Source: an uncultured Alistipes sp. (GTDB lineage Bacteria > Bacteroidota > Bacteroidia > Bacteroidales > Rikenellaceae). From it: a stretch of 64,000 nucleotides of DNA. This document shows positions 34,091 through 42,201 of the stretch, in pieces. The translations under genes were made by a program, and so were the position numbers. A model generated the notes under the pieces. That model was not told the origin of the DNA. It made no database searches and saw only the letters and a list, made by a program, of their open reading frames with translations. Location of the stretch: NCBI RefSeq assembly GCF_963931675.1, contig NZ_OZ007039.1:653657-717656 (forward strand). Reading direction: 5' to 3'. Each line of letters opens with the position of its first letter. The first letter of the stretch is position 1.

Positions 34091-34996
34091 ATGAAGCGAA
34101 TAGGAAACTTGTACGAAAAGGTTTGTTCTATCGAAAACTTGCAGCTTGCGGACGAAAAGGCCCGTAAGGGTAAGTTACGCACGTACGGAGTTATCGAACA
34201 CGATAAAAACCGGGAAGATAACCTGTTGAAGTTGCGCGAAACCTTGCTAAACGGTACTTTCCATACATCGAAGTACGACGTATTCACTATTTACGAACCC
34301 AAAGAACGGGAAATATACCGCTTGCCTTACTTTCCCGACCGCATTTTGCACCACGCTATAATGAACGTCTTAGAGCCTATTTGGGTTTCGACCTTCACGG
34401 CGGACACTTATAGCTGCATTAAGAACCGGGGGATTCATGCGGCTGCGAAGAAGGTAAAACAGGCCCTACGGGAAGACCCGGTAGGCACTACGTTTTGTTT
34501 GAAGCTGGATATTCGCAAGTTCTATCCTTCGATTAACCACGACGTGCTAAAATCCATTCTACGCCGCAAGTTGAAGGATAAAAGGCTACTTTGCCTGCTT
34601 GACGAAATTGTAGATTCGGCGGACGGCGTACCTATCGGAAACTATCTAAGCCAATATTTCGCTAACCTTTATTTAACCTACTTCGACCATTGGATAAAGG
34701 AGCAGAAAGGCGTAAAATATTACTTCCGCTATGCGGACGACATTGTAATACTTGCGCCCGATAAAGCCTACCTTCATTCCTTAATGGGCGAAATTAGGGC
34801 GTATTTGGGGGACTTGAAATTAGAGGTTAAAGGGAACTGGCAAGTTTTCCCCGTAGCGGCTCGCGGTATCGACTTCGTAGGATATGTATTTTTCCATACG
34901 CATACCCGAATGCGAAAGGGCATTAAAAAAGACCTTTTGCCGGCGGTTGGCGAAGTTGAACAAACGGAAAAGGCCACTATCCGAAAAGGACTTTAA
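34091..34996 (+). CDS. DGR reverse transcriptase, truncated by a frameshift
   Basis: 301 residues as read. Fingers and palm are complete: LKLDIRKFYPSINHDVL (first catalytic Asp), the DGR-type motif VPIGNYLSQYFANLYL (IGxxxSQ) and YFRYADDIVILA (catalytic YADD). After IDFVGYVFFHTHTRMRKGIKK the frame shifts into unrelated sequence and stops at 34996. The expected C-terminal part lies in the +1 frame and would join exactly if the run A6 at 34925-34930 were A5, giving 336 residues. As read, it lacks the thumb-like C-terminus and is probably inactive, unless slippage at the A run restores it. Confidence 0.9.
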   Translation: MKRIGNLYEKVCSIENLQLADEKARKGKLRTYGVIEHDKNREDNLLKLRETLLNGTFHTSKYDVFTIYEPKEREIYRLPYFPDRILHHAIMNVLEPIWVSTFTADTYSCIKNRGIHAAAKKVKQALREDPVGTTFCLKLDIRKFYPSINHDVLKSILRRKLKDKRLLCLLDEIVDSADGVPIGNYLSQYFANLYLTYFDHWIKEQKGVKYYFRYADDIVILAPDKAYLHSLMGEIRAYLGDLKLEVKGNWQVFPVAARGIDFVGYVFFHTHTRMRKGIKKDLLPAVGEVEQTEKATIRKGL

Positions 34997-35102
34997 GCAG
35001 GCTATTTGCCCTTGGTGGGGTTGGGCGAAGTCTTGCGATAGCAAACACTTGATTAAGAAACTTTCTAAAACATCAAAGTATGAAATCAAATTCAAACGAT
35101 AG
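34932..35102 (+). pseudogene. Displaced C-terminal part of the DGR reverse transcriptase
   Basis: 56 codons in the +1 frame relative to the reverse transcriptase: TFCRRLAKLNKRKRPL, then FKQAICPWWGWAKSCDSKHL and a Lys-rich end. This WWGWAK...C.SKHL pattern is the typical end of Bacteroidales DGR reverse transcriptases, so the sequence has been under selection as protein. It has no own plausible start. Its 3' end overlaps the next gene by 23 nt. Confidence 0.85.
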
Positions 35103-35487
35103 ACCGCCCATTTTGCAGGACTTGGGTAACGGAAGCTGGCATTACAACTACAATATTACCGAAGTAGAGGTACAGCCGGAACCTATGGCCGAAACCGAAG
35201 GCGAACAGAAACCTGCCGCACGGAAGGCATACGATTACGACACGGTGGAAATATGGGGCCGGCCGGATTACGACAAATGCGTAAAGGCCGTTTTGCGTTC
35301 CCGCCGGGACGAAACCGAAGAATTTAGCCTTATCAACAAGTATAACGCTTTTGTGCTTGGGCTATCGACGGACGAAACGGACAAAACGGAATACGAAGCC
35401 TACCTTTCCGAAGTCATCGCGGTAAAGGCTATGGTTCGGGCCGATTTGCAGGAAGCAGGAATAGAAGTTACGGGGTCTAAATTGTAG
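35080..35487 (+). CDS. Hypothetical phage protein
   Basis: 135 residues. N-terminal part reads NDRPPILQDLGNGSWHYNYN. The C-terminal helical part reads YDKCVKAVLRSRRDETEEFS, NKYNAFVLGL and VKAMVRADLQEAGIE. This resembles small tail-fiber assembly or XkdW-like proteins placed after fiber genes. The start lies inside the displaced end of the reverse transcriptase. Function is inferred only from position. Confidence 0.55.
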   Translation: MKSNSNDRPPILQDLGNGSWHYNYNITEVEVQPEPMAETEGEQKPAARKAYDYDTVEIWGRPDYDKCVKAVLRSRRDETEEFSLINKYNAFVLGLSTDETDKTEYEAYLSEVIAVKAMVRADLQEAGIEVTGSKL

Positions 35488-35492
35488 CAGCT

Positions 35493-36161
35493 ATGGAACA
35501 GAAAATAGAAAAGAGTATCGGCTTTCTTCAAAGGTTAATAGCCTTGCAAAACAAATACGGCTTTTTCTCGATTATCAAAGGGTTGTTTATCCTTCTGCTA
35601 TCGGGGTACGTCGTATTCTTCGCGCTTAATCCTACTTACTTGTTGGATAAAATAGAGAACGCGAAAACGGAGCAGCACGAAGACGCAATAGCCAAGCGTA
35701 TAAAATCAGATACCGAAATACGCCTTATTTTGGAACGGTTGTTAAACAAATCCGAAGCCGGCCGGTCGTGGCTTATCGAATTTCATAACGGAAATTCTAA
35801 TTTGGGTTCCGGGTTGCCGTTCCTATTCGGTTCTATGCGATTGGAAGCAACGCAAGATAGCATTATGGGAGTAGAAGAAGAATACGCGGATTTTAGCCTT
35901 TCACGTTATCCGTTGCTCGCTAAGGTCTTGGAAGACGGTTATTTCTACGGCAGTATCGAAGATATTAAACCCTTAGACCAAAAACTGTATTTCAAAATGA
36001 AATCCAATAACGTAACCGAAGTAGCACTATTGGCTATATACAAAGGAACCGCTCCCTTGGGCATTGTCGGCCTAACCTATTGCAATACAGAAATGGACGC
36101 GCAAAAGGTCGGTATGTTGATACGCAAGGCCGGGGTTCAGATAGCTACGTTATTGTCCTAA
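35493..36161 (+). CDS. Membrane protein with GAF-like domain, next to lysis genes
   Basis: 222 residues. One transmembrane segment at ~28-48 (GLFILLLSGYVVFFALNPTY), then a helical region, then ~120 residues of alternating alpha/beta (RSWLIEFHNGNSNLGSGLPF, EVALLAIYKGTAPLGIVGLT) that resemble a GAF-type sensor fold. It directly precedes the endolysin. A membrane protein here could be a holin or a lysis-timing factor, and the sensor-like part would be unusual for that. Domain identity is inference. Confidence 0.5.
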   Translation: MEQKIEKSIGFLQRLIALQNKYGFFSIIKGLFILLLSGYVVFFALNPTYLLDKIENAKTEQHEDAIAKRIKSDTEIRLILERLLNKSEAGRSWLIEFHNGNSNLGSGLPFLFGSMRLEATQDSIMGVEEEYADFSLSRYPLLAKVLEDGYFYGSIEDIKPLDQKLYFKMKSNNVTEVALLAIYKGTAPLGIVGLTYCNTEMDAQKVGMLIRKAGVQIATLLS

Positions 36162-36173
36162 AACTAATTCGAT

Positions 36174-36701
36174 ATGGCAGACGTAAGAAAACTTTTACCC
36201 TTCATTTTGAAGTGGGAAGGCGGGTTTGTAAACGACCCGCTGGATAAGGGCGGCGCAACCAACAAGGGCGTAACTATCGCCACTTGGCGCAATGTAGGCT
36301 ACGATAAGGACGGGGACGGCGATATAGACGTAGACGACCTTAAACTGCTTACGGAAGACGACGTTTTGAACCGGGTATTAAAGCCCCACTATTGGGACAG
36401 GTGGAAGGCCGACGACATCGTAAGCCAGCCGGTCGCCGATATTTTGGTGGATTGGGTTTGGGGTTCCGGCGCGAACGGCATTAAGATACCCCAGCGCATA
36501 TTAGGAGTACAGGCGGACGGTATCGTAGGCCCGAAGACCTTGCAAGCCGTCAATAACGCCGACCCGCGCACGTTGTTCGACGCTATTAAGGCCGAGCGCG
36601 AAGCCTTCCTTTACCGGATTGTGGAACGCGACCCTTCGCAAAAGCGGTTTATCAAAGGTTGGCTTAACCGGCTTAACGCCCTTAAATTTTCGGAAGCATG
36701 A
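36174..36701 (+). CDS. Endolysin, GH108-type N-acetylmuramidase
   Basis: 175 residues. Starts with the GH108 signature [20 protein letters not shown], where Glu in KWEGG is the expected catalytic residue, followed by [11 protein letters not shown] Ca-binding-type loop [13 protein letters not shown] sits at ~43-55. The C-terminal part ([20 protein letters not shown]) is the peptidoglycan-binding end of the same family. It degrades the cell wall at lysis. No signal peptide, so it needs a holin. The stop overlaps the next start (ATGA). Confidence 0.9.
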   Translation: MADVRKLLPFILKWEGGFVNDPLDKGGATNKGVTIATWRNVGYDKDGDGDIDVDDLKLLTEDDVLNRVLKPHYWDRWKADDIVSQPVADILVDWVWGSGANGIKIPQRILGVQADGIVGPKTLQAVNNADPRTLFDAIKAEREAFLYRIVERDPSQKRFIKGWLNRLNALKFSEA

Positions 36702-36946
36702 TAGACACCCTTATAGTTGTCGTAGTTCTTTCCTTATCGGGTGGCCCGGCAGACAAACCGGCAGATAAGCCGAAAGACCGGGCCGCCCTTATCGAGCGGC
36801 TAAGGGGTGAATTTCGAGAAGCGGCGCGGAAAGCAGATGAAGCGACCAAAGAAGAACAGGCGCGAATACTCGATTTGTCGGATATGCGCCGAATAGTAGA
36901 AGAACTTGAAAAGAACAGCGTAAAGAGAACGGAGAAAAAGCAATGA
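36698..36946 (+). CDS. Small membrane-anchored coiled-coil protein (spanin-like)
   Basis: 82 residues: a short hydrophobic start ([16 protein letters not shown]) and then a charged helix ([40 protein letters not shown]). Location directly after the endolysin with ATGA overlaps on both sides suggests an inner-membrane spanin or Rz-like protein. Too short for certainty. Confidence 0.5.
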   Translation: MIDTLIVVVVLSLSGGPADKPADKPKDRAALIERLRGEFREAARKADEATKEEQARILDLSDMRRIVEELEKNSVKRTEKKQ

Positions 36947-37554
36947 GAAATTTATATCTTATAGTTTTGGTTTTCGCCGTATTGCTTACCGGTTGCAGCA
37001 CGCCGCGAAAGTTGGCCGGTAGCACGAAGGAAACGGCTAAGACCGAGGAAAAGCGGGACGAAACGATAGCGGCCGAATTTCGCCGGACGGTAGACAGCAC
37101 GAAAACCGAAGGCGTAGAAGTAACCTATACGAAAATCGAGTTTTTCCCGCCGGAACCCGATACCCTGCCGGCAAAGCAGGGCACTACGAAGACGGGCGGC
37201 CCGTCTAAGACGGTTGCAGACACGCCCAAGAACCGGCCGAAGGAACCGAAAGAAAAGCAGCCGCCCGATACCGGAAGGCAGGGAGCTATTAAGAGTATCG
37301 AAACATTCACGGTAAAACAGAATACCGAAGCGACCGGGGTAACACAGGAAGAACAGAAGACGGAAACGACCAAGGCGGAAAAAGTGAATACGGACACCGA
37401 TAAGGAAGCCGATATTACCGAGAAGCCGGCGGCCGACCCGTACAGGTGGCGTTACATTTTCGGGATTTTGGTACTATTGGCGGTTGCCTTTTTCTTCCTT
37501 CGGAAGACGAAAGTATTTACGGCCGTAGTCGGCTTCTTCCGCAAATTGTTTTAA
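36943..37554 (+). CDS. Lipoprotein with C-terminal membrane segment (unimolecular spanin candidate)
   Basis: 203 residues. N-terminal lipoprotein signal ([19 protein letters not shown]), a long Lys/Glu/Thr/Pro-rich middle (~25-165) and one C-terminal transmembrane helix (WRYIFGILVLLAVAFFFL) followed by a basic tail. An outer-membrane lipid anchor plus an inner-membrane helix in one chain is the plan of unimolecular spanins such as T1 gp11, which fuse the two membranes at lysis. Last gene of the prophage; a terminator follows. Confidence 0.55.
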   Translation: MRNLYLIVLVFAVLLTGCSTPRKLAGSTKETAKTEEKRDETIAAEFRRTVDSTKTEGVEVTYTKIEFFPPEPDTLPAKQGTTKTGGPSKTVADTPKNRPKEPKEKQPPDTGRQGAIKSIETFTVKQNTEATGVTQEEQKTETTKAEKVNTDTDKEADITEKPAADPYRWRYIFGILVLLAVAFFFLRKTKVFTAVVGFFRKLF

Positions 37555-37569
37555 CGTGGGATAAAAAGA

Positions 37570-37613
37570 AAGCACCCAAAAGAACCTAAAAATGGGTTCC
37601 TTTTTGGGTGCCT
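37570..37613. terminator. Bidirectional hairpin terminator at the prophage end
   Basis: GCACCCAAAA (37572-37581) plus GAACC pair with GGTTC plus TTTTGGGTGC (37602-37611). A/T runs on both sides allow termination in both directions. It isolates the lysis operon from the leftward fimbrial operon. Confidence 0.75.
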
Positions 37614-37622
37614 TACTTGTAA

Positions 37623-37641
37623 AACCTTAATAGTTAAGGTT
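37623..37641. other. Perfect inverted repeat at the prophage/host border (attachment core candidate)
   Basis: AACCTTAA-TAG-TTAAGGTT, which can also be read as 6-bp arms around a 7-nt spacer, the layout of tyrosine recombinase core sites. It lies between the last phage terminator and the truncated fimbrillin. The other end of the prophage is outside the window, so the duplication expected for an att site cannot be checked. Confidence 0.45.
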
Positions 37642-37642
37642 G

Positions 37643-38200
37643 TCAGCGGAGAGAGAGGGAGGTTACTTCGTCGAGTGCATCGCCGATGGGCGTGACGCGC
37701 ACCTTGGCCAGCTGGTGGGTGAAGGTCAGCGTGACGGGTGTCTGGTAGTCTCCCGTGCCCGAGCCGCTCAGCAGATAGGCAAGACTTTGGCTTTGGTCGC
37801 CGAGGTCGAGGGTGCCGTCCGTGGCGGGGTACCAGGCGCTGACGGTGCGATTGGGTGTCGTGTTCGTCCAGTAGAGGGGTGCGTCGGAGGTGGCTGTGCC
37901 GTCGTCCTGCACGGTGTAGGTGGCAGTCTCTGTGCCGTCGTCTATCTGCACGGCGAACGGGTCGCCCGCGTCGAACACGCTGCCCGTGCCGTCCACGGTC
38001 TCGCTGACGCGCGTCTGCGGTGCGCCCCAGGGCTGCGCCTCGCCGCCCTCCACGCCGAGGGTGATGCGGGCTATCTCCAGCGGGTATTGTCCTTCGGGCA
38101 GACGGTCGCCGTCCGCCAGTTCGTCCTTCGTGCAGGCAGCCGTGGCAAGTAGCAGTGCGGCTGCAGCAAGAAGCAGATGGATGGAATGTCTTTTCTTCAT
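37643..38200 (-). pseudogene. Fimbrillin family protein, 3' end lost at prophage insertion
   Basis: 185 codons. Lipoprotein signal (LLLAAAALLLATAACTKDE) and the N-terminal fimbrillin domain up to TLTFTHQLAKVRVTPIG, the conserved end of that domain. The frame stops a few codons later, right at the border, although fimbrillins usually have a second domain and reach 300 residues or more. The missing part should be on the far side of the prophage. It is the last gene of the leftward fimbrial operon and probably encoded a minor or tip fimbrillin. Confidence 0.75.
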
Positions 38201-38323
38201 ATCGGGTTGTCTTTTATTTGTTTTCGTTTTGTGCTGCCGCCGCCTGCGAAGACGGCCGTCGCACCATAGTGTCTATGGGCAGCTCCGGCTTGACGCTTGC
38301 GCCGGGGCAGCGGTATGTAGGGC

Positions 38324-39214
38324 TTACAACTCTGCACTTGCATCGTTCGAATCTCCGGATTCCCACGGGTTAATTGTGGGGTCGCTCACCTCGATGTCCT
38401 TATTGTTGAGCGTTATGTTGTAGGTGTATGCATAGCCTGCTGTGTAGAAATTGGCTGTGGGTGTAGCAGGCAGTTTCAGTTGGGCGTTGTAGCTCTGTCC
38501 GTTGTAAGACACTTTAAGGTTAAGAGAGGAGTTCACTTCCTGTGGGAGAATGATGACTTGCGAAGTGGTGGCACCGCCCAGCTGCATGGTAATCGGCGAT
38601 TCGGCGGCTGCGGTTACAGCAGTTGTTCCGGTAGCCGTGTCGAATGTGCCTTCGTGCTTCAGCCCCTCCAACGTGTAGCCGGCAGGTTCCGTTTCGTTGA
38701 AACTGAGACCATCGCCTGCCTTGAAGGTGAACTTGATGAGACTCATGCAGTGGTGGAAGGAGTTGTCTTCACCGCCTTTGTCGGTTTTGTCGGTGAAGCT
38801 CACCTCCGGGCTGCGGGTGCTTCCCTTCGCTCCCGAGGCAAAGAGGAAGTCGATGCCGGGGCCCTGCTTGTCGGCCGTGGTGCTGACGCTCACCGTTCCG
38901 CCGTCAGACTGATACGGATAGTAGGCGGAGAAGGTGGTCGGGTCGCTATCCTGGAAGAAGATGATGGTTCCGGTCGGTGTGAACTTCCCGCTTTCCCACC
39001 GGTAGGGGACGTTGGTGTAGCCGAAGCGGCTTTCGGAGATGCCTATCTCGTCACGTTCCGCCCACTGGGTGCCGCTGGCGCGGGTGGATACGGCATCGGA
39101 GATTTCGGCGTTGATCACTGCGGCCACGGGGCCGTCGTTCAGGGTCCCGTCGTCGCTGGTGCAGGCAGCAAGGGCGAGTGCCAGTGCCAAGGTTGCAAAT
39201 AATCTTGTCTTCAT
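38324..39214 (-). CDS. Fimbrillin family protein
   Basis: 296 residues. Lipoprotein signal (FATLALALALAACTSDD) followed by a beta-rich fimbrillin fold: RASGTQWAERDEIGISESRF, TTFSAYYPYQSDGGTVSV, HHCMSLIKFTF, and the typical end YTYNITLNNKDIEVSDPTIN, then PWESG. Such proteins are lipidated, cut by an Arg-gingipain-like protease and assembled by strand exchange into type V pili. Second-last gene of the operon; 123 nt of non-coding DNA separate it from the truncated fimbrillin. Confidence 0.85.
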   Translation of the reverse strand: MKTRLFATLALALALAACTSDDGTLNDGPVAAVINAEISDAVSTRASGTQWAERDEIGISESRFGYTNVPYRWESGKFTPTGTIIFFQDSDPTTFSAYYPYQSDGGTVSVSTTADKQGPGIDFLFASGAKGSTRSPEVSFTDKTDKGGEDNSFHHCMSLIKFTFKAGDGLSFNETEPAGYTLEGLKHEGTFDTATGTTAVTAAAESPITMQLGGATTSQVIILPQEVNSSLNLKVSYNGQSYNAQLKLPATPTANFYTAGYAYTYNITLNNKDIEVSDPTINPWESGDSNDASAEL

Positions 39215-39248
39215 CGTTCCTGTATCTCTTATGATTCTTTTTTAACTT

Positions 39249-40127
39249 TTACAGTTCGGCATCCACATTGCCGCCGTCCACCGTTTCCCAGTCGGTAATC
39301 TCTCCGGTGAAGCCCGCCTCGCCCGGGGTCCCGGCCAGGGTGCCGCCGAGGGTCAGGGGCACGGTCTTGCCGTCGTTGAAGCCATGGAGGGCCGCCGTGA
39401 GGTCGCTATTGAGAGATGTAGGCTGCGGGTTGCCGTCCGTGTAGGTCAGCGTGGCGGTGAGCCGCTGCGCGTCGCCCGCAATGCCGAGCAGCCGCACGGT
39501 CGCCGTCCACTTGCCCGCATCGTCGCCCGAGGTTATCTCGGTGAAGTGCAGCTCCACCTCCGAGGGCGTGCCGTGGGTGCCCGTCGAGAAGTCCAGCGAG
39601 CCCGCCGCCCCGCTCAGCGTCCCCACGATGGCCTCTACCCTCTCCGCCGCATCGCCCGTCGGCTCGATGACGAGGGTAAGCTCGCGCACCTGCTGGTGCA
39701 TCACGGCGGTCAGTTCGCAGTCGGTGTCGGCCTCTATCGCCACCTCCTGCACGGAGGTGAAGAGCCAGCCGGGGGCGCTGCTGATGTATGCCCCGCTGCC
39801 TGCTTCCCGGACGACGGCGGCCGTCGTGCCGCTTACCGTGATGTTCTCGGGGGTGTTGCAGGCCGCAAGGGTATAGATGCCCGGAGTGAAAAGGCAGTCC
39901 GGCGAGTGGGTCGCACCGGTCTCCGTGCCCGTATAGCCGCCCATCGTCACGGTCCACTCCGCAGGGATGGCCACGCCCTCGCCCCGGCCGCTCCAGTCGG
40001 CGGTCACCGCTATGCTGCCCGTATCGGGATGCGGCGTGTCATGCAGTTCGTCCTTCACGCAGCCGCCCAGCGTGAGCAGCAGCGCGAGGGTCAGCATCGT
40101 TGTCGTATATCCTGTCGTTGTCTTCAT
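39249..40127 (-). CDS. FimB/Mfa2 or DUF5119-like fimbrial anchor lipoprotein
   Basis: 292 residues. Lipobox in LALLLTLGGCVKDEL. Domain order fits fimbrial anchor proteins: GSIAVTADWSGRGEGVAIPA, then LFTPGIYTLAACNTPENITV, then QVRELTLVIEPTGDAAERVE, and a final EITDWETVDGG motif shared with fimbrillins. It probably terminates and anchors the pilus in the outer membrane. It lies between the DUF3575 barrel and the fimbrillins, with short spacers on each side. Confidence 0.75.
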   Translation of the reverse strand: MKTTTGYTTTMLTLALLLTLGGCVKDELHDTPHPDTGSIAVTADWSGRGEGVAIPAEWTVTMGGYTGTETGATHSPDCLFTPGIYTLAACNTPENITVSGTTAAVVREAGSGAYISSAPGWLFTSVQEVAIEADTDCELTAVMHQQVRELTLVIEPTGDAAERVEAIVGTLSGAAGSLDFSTGTHGTPSEVELHFTEITSGDDAGKWTATVRLLGIAGDAQRLTATLTYTDGNPQPTSLNSDLTAALHGFNDGKTVPLTLGGTLAGTPGEAGFTGEITDWETVDGGNVDAEL

Positions 40128-40142
40128 ATTCTCCTCCTTTCG

Positions 40143-41261
40143 CTAAAACAGCTTCCACACCAAGGTCACGCCGGCGTTGATCGGGCCCCACCAGTGCTTC
40201 GTCTCCGTACCACGGCGGACCCGCACGCCGTCTGTCACATCGTATCTCTCCGTATCGGCGTTCAGGAAGCCCAGTCCGAGGGTGAAGTCCATCGAGAGGG
40301 CTTCGGTCAGCGGCAGCCGGTAGCCGCCCGTGATGCCGCCGCCCAGAAGGTCGCCCTGACGGCCCGTTGCGGAGAGCTTGTAGTTGAACTGCCCCGCCTT
40401 GAACATCGCACCCAGATAGCCGCGCTTCGTTTCGCCCAGGTACCAGCGCACCTCGGGAGCCACCTCCCACAGGGCGTAGCGGCGGGCGTTGTCCTGCCAG
40501 GTCCACGAGGTCCACGAGCCGTTCACCATGATGCCCACGGAGGGGCTGATGCGCCACTCGACACCGACATCGGGCGTGAGCGTCGCCCAGCGCAGCAGGT
40601 TCGCCCGCAGGGCAAAACGGTAAGGGGCGGATGGTTGGGATTCCAACGGAGCGGCGGTTATCTCCTGGGGCTGTTCAGCTTGCCCTGCCGCCTGTTCTTT
40701 GGCAAGTCTGTCCGCTTCCGCCTGCCCGGCAGCGCGGCGTGCTTCCTCGGCCCTGCGCCGCTCTTCAGCAGCCTTGCGCTCCTGTTCGGCCCGTTCGGCG
40801 GCAAGGCGCTCGGCCTCGGCCTCTCCCGGTCCGTCCGATTCGGCGGCGGATGCTTCCGGCGCAGGCACGGTCAGACGGACAATGACGAAATCACCGTCGG
40901 AAGCGTGGTTCCTGGTGATGAAACACTCCTCTTTGATTCCGCCGCGCACGATAAGCTCCGACTTCACCCGGTTGGAACGGATGGCCGCCACCCGCAGGTT
41001 TTCCCTTTCGCCGTCAAGGGAGTTGCACCAGCCGTCCACGTAGAGCGGAGCCTCTCCGGAGAGGATGTCCTCCCTGTACCGCTCCACGCACTGCAGAAGC
41101 CTCTCCAGCTCCGTATCATTGCCGCCCCACGGCACATAGAACATATCCTTCTGCGGCACGAAGCGGAAGGTGTAGACCGTATCCGGCCTCTCCTGCGCCG
41201 ACAACGGCAGCAGCAGAAACGCACAAACGGCGGTCGCTATGGTTCTCATCGTCCTGTTCAT
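40143..41261 (-). CDS. DUF3575 outer-membrane protein of fimbrial operon
   Basis: 372 residues. Signal peptide (TIATAVCAFLLLPLSAQE), an OmpA-like region (~30-135, with ENLRVAAIRSNRVKSELIVR), an Ala/Glu/Arg-rich coiled coil at ~145-195 and a C-terminal DUF3575 beta barrel (RFALRANLLRWATLTPDVGV, VAPEVRWYLGETKRGYLGAM, WWGPINAGVTLVWKLF). First gene of the leftward fimbrial operon, where DUF3575 proteins are usual in Bacteroidales. Likely assists pilus assembly or attachment to the cell wall. Confidence 0.85.
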   Translation of the reverse strand: MNRTMRTIATAVCAFLLLPLSAQERPDTVYTFRFVPQKDMFYVPWGGNDTELERLLQCVERYREDILSGEAPLYVDGWCNSLDGERENLRVAAIRSNRVKSELIVRGGIKEECFITRNHASDGDFVIVRLTVPAPEASAAESDGPGEAEAERLAAERAEQERKAAEERRRAEEARRAAGQAEADRLAKEQAAGQAEQPQEITAAPLESQPSAPYRFALRANLLRWATLTPDVGVEWRISPSVGIMVNGSWTSWTWQDNARRYALWEVAPEVRWYLGETKRGYLGAMFKAGQFNYKLSATGRQGDLLGGGITGGYRLPLTEALSMDFTLGLGFLNADTERYDVTDGVRVRRGTETKHWWGPINAGVTLVWKLF

Positions 41262-41608
41262 ATATTCATCTATGGTTTATTTGTTCTTTACCGGGCACAA
41301 AAAGCCCCGAAAACCTGCGGGCACAACATGGACGTGCGCGCACGGCTCCGGGGATACATGAAAGTCTCCGCCAGCACGTTGCCGCATGGCGGAGATATGG
41401 CATGTCTTGCGTAATTTCCGAGTAACGAATGGCTGCAGGAAGAAAAATTTCTTCCGGCATCCCGTCCGGTTGCACGACAGACAAAGGCACACAAAGGACG
41501 CGTCGCCATTCTTTCAGAAGTGGCTGCGCAGGCAGATGAAACAAGGGATGCCCGCCGTGTCCTTCGTATCCTATCGTTGTAATTCATTGTGGTATAATCA
41601 ACCAAACA

Positions 41609-41637
41609 CAAAGTTATGGATTTTTTTTGTGCTACAA
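41609..41637 (-). promoter_or_regulatory. Candidate promoter of the fimbrial operon
   Basis: Minus strand TAACTTTG (41616-41609) fits the -7 consensus, with TTG 18 nt upstream (41637-41635). It implies a leader of about 340 nt before the DUF3575 start. The leader holds a palindrome GGAAGAAA-AA-TTTCTTCC (41438-41455). The rest of 41262-41994 shows no gene that I can support. Confidence 0.4.
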
Positions 41638-41994
41638 CGGCAAAACAGGCATTTATTTTCGCCGGAAGTACAATTTTTTATTTGAAATATACGGTCCGAA
41701 GCGGAAAAAGGGCGTTATCCGACCGTTCCGGCCGTGTCTGTCTGTATTGCTGTGCTACCAAAGACAGTCCCATGCTTTGGCTATTGGATAACTGTTGATT
41801 TTGTCTCCCCTGTTTTAGAATCTGGCTCATCATGTCCAATGCACATACCACATCCTCTTTAGCAATGCAAGAAGTTCATTCCAATAATTTGCTCAAACTC
41901 GCTGCAGCGTATTGAGGACGGATGACACTTATCTGTACATACGCCCCGTTATCAGAAGTTACACACCAAGGAGATAACACATGCCCACAGAACA

Positions 41995-42201
41995 TCATTC
42001 CCGTTCATCCTTGTCTGTCATCAGATCTTTTAAGTCTACCTGAAGAATCTCTGCTATCTGCTGCAGTGTCTCCAGGTTTGGCTGGATTCTGTTGCAGGCA
42101 CAGGCATTAGCCATGCTGAAACTCTTATCCAACTTTTTAGCCAGCCACGTCTGAGAAATGCCTTTGTCCGCCAAGACGGCCTTTATCCTATTTAGCTTCA
42201 T
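41995..42201 (-). CDS. Small Xre-type helix-turn-helix regulator
   Basis: 68 residues from MKLNRIKAVLADKGISQTWL; an earlier Met four codons upstream is possible. A single HTH_3 domain: SQTWLAKKLDKSFSMANACA, then PNLETLQQIAEILQVDLKDL. This size class of stand-alone regulators is common in Bacteroidales, often near mobile or variable loci. It lies between the fimbrial and mannose operons in the same direction as both. Target unknown. The flank 42214-42545 holds only a long inverted repeat (CGGCACG/CGTGCCG, 42414/42446) and no gene. Confidence 0.75.
   Translation of the reverse strand: MKLNRIKAVLADKGISQTWLAKKLDKSFSMANACACNRIQPNLETLQQIAEILQVDLKDLMTDKDERE

Noticed and set aside
1..37600. Mu-like transposable phage (as in DGR-bearing Bacteroides phages)
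   Set aside because: Portal, terminase and chaperone layout are SPP1/siphophage type and no Mu-type transposase or Mu-type portal is visible, though the left end is missing.
39384..41414. 676-codon open frame on the plus strand
   Set aside because: It is the antisense shadow of the DUF3575 and anchor genes in high-GC DNA; no domain, Arg/Ala-rich low-quality protein.
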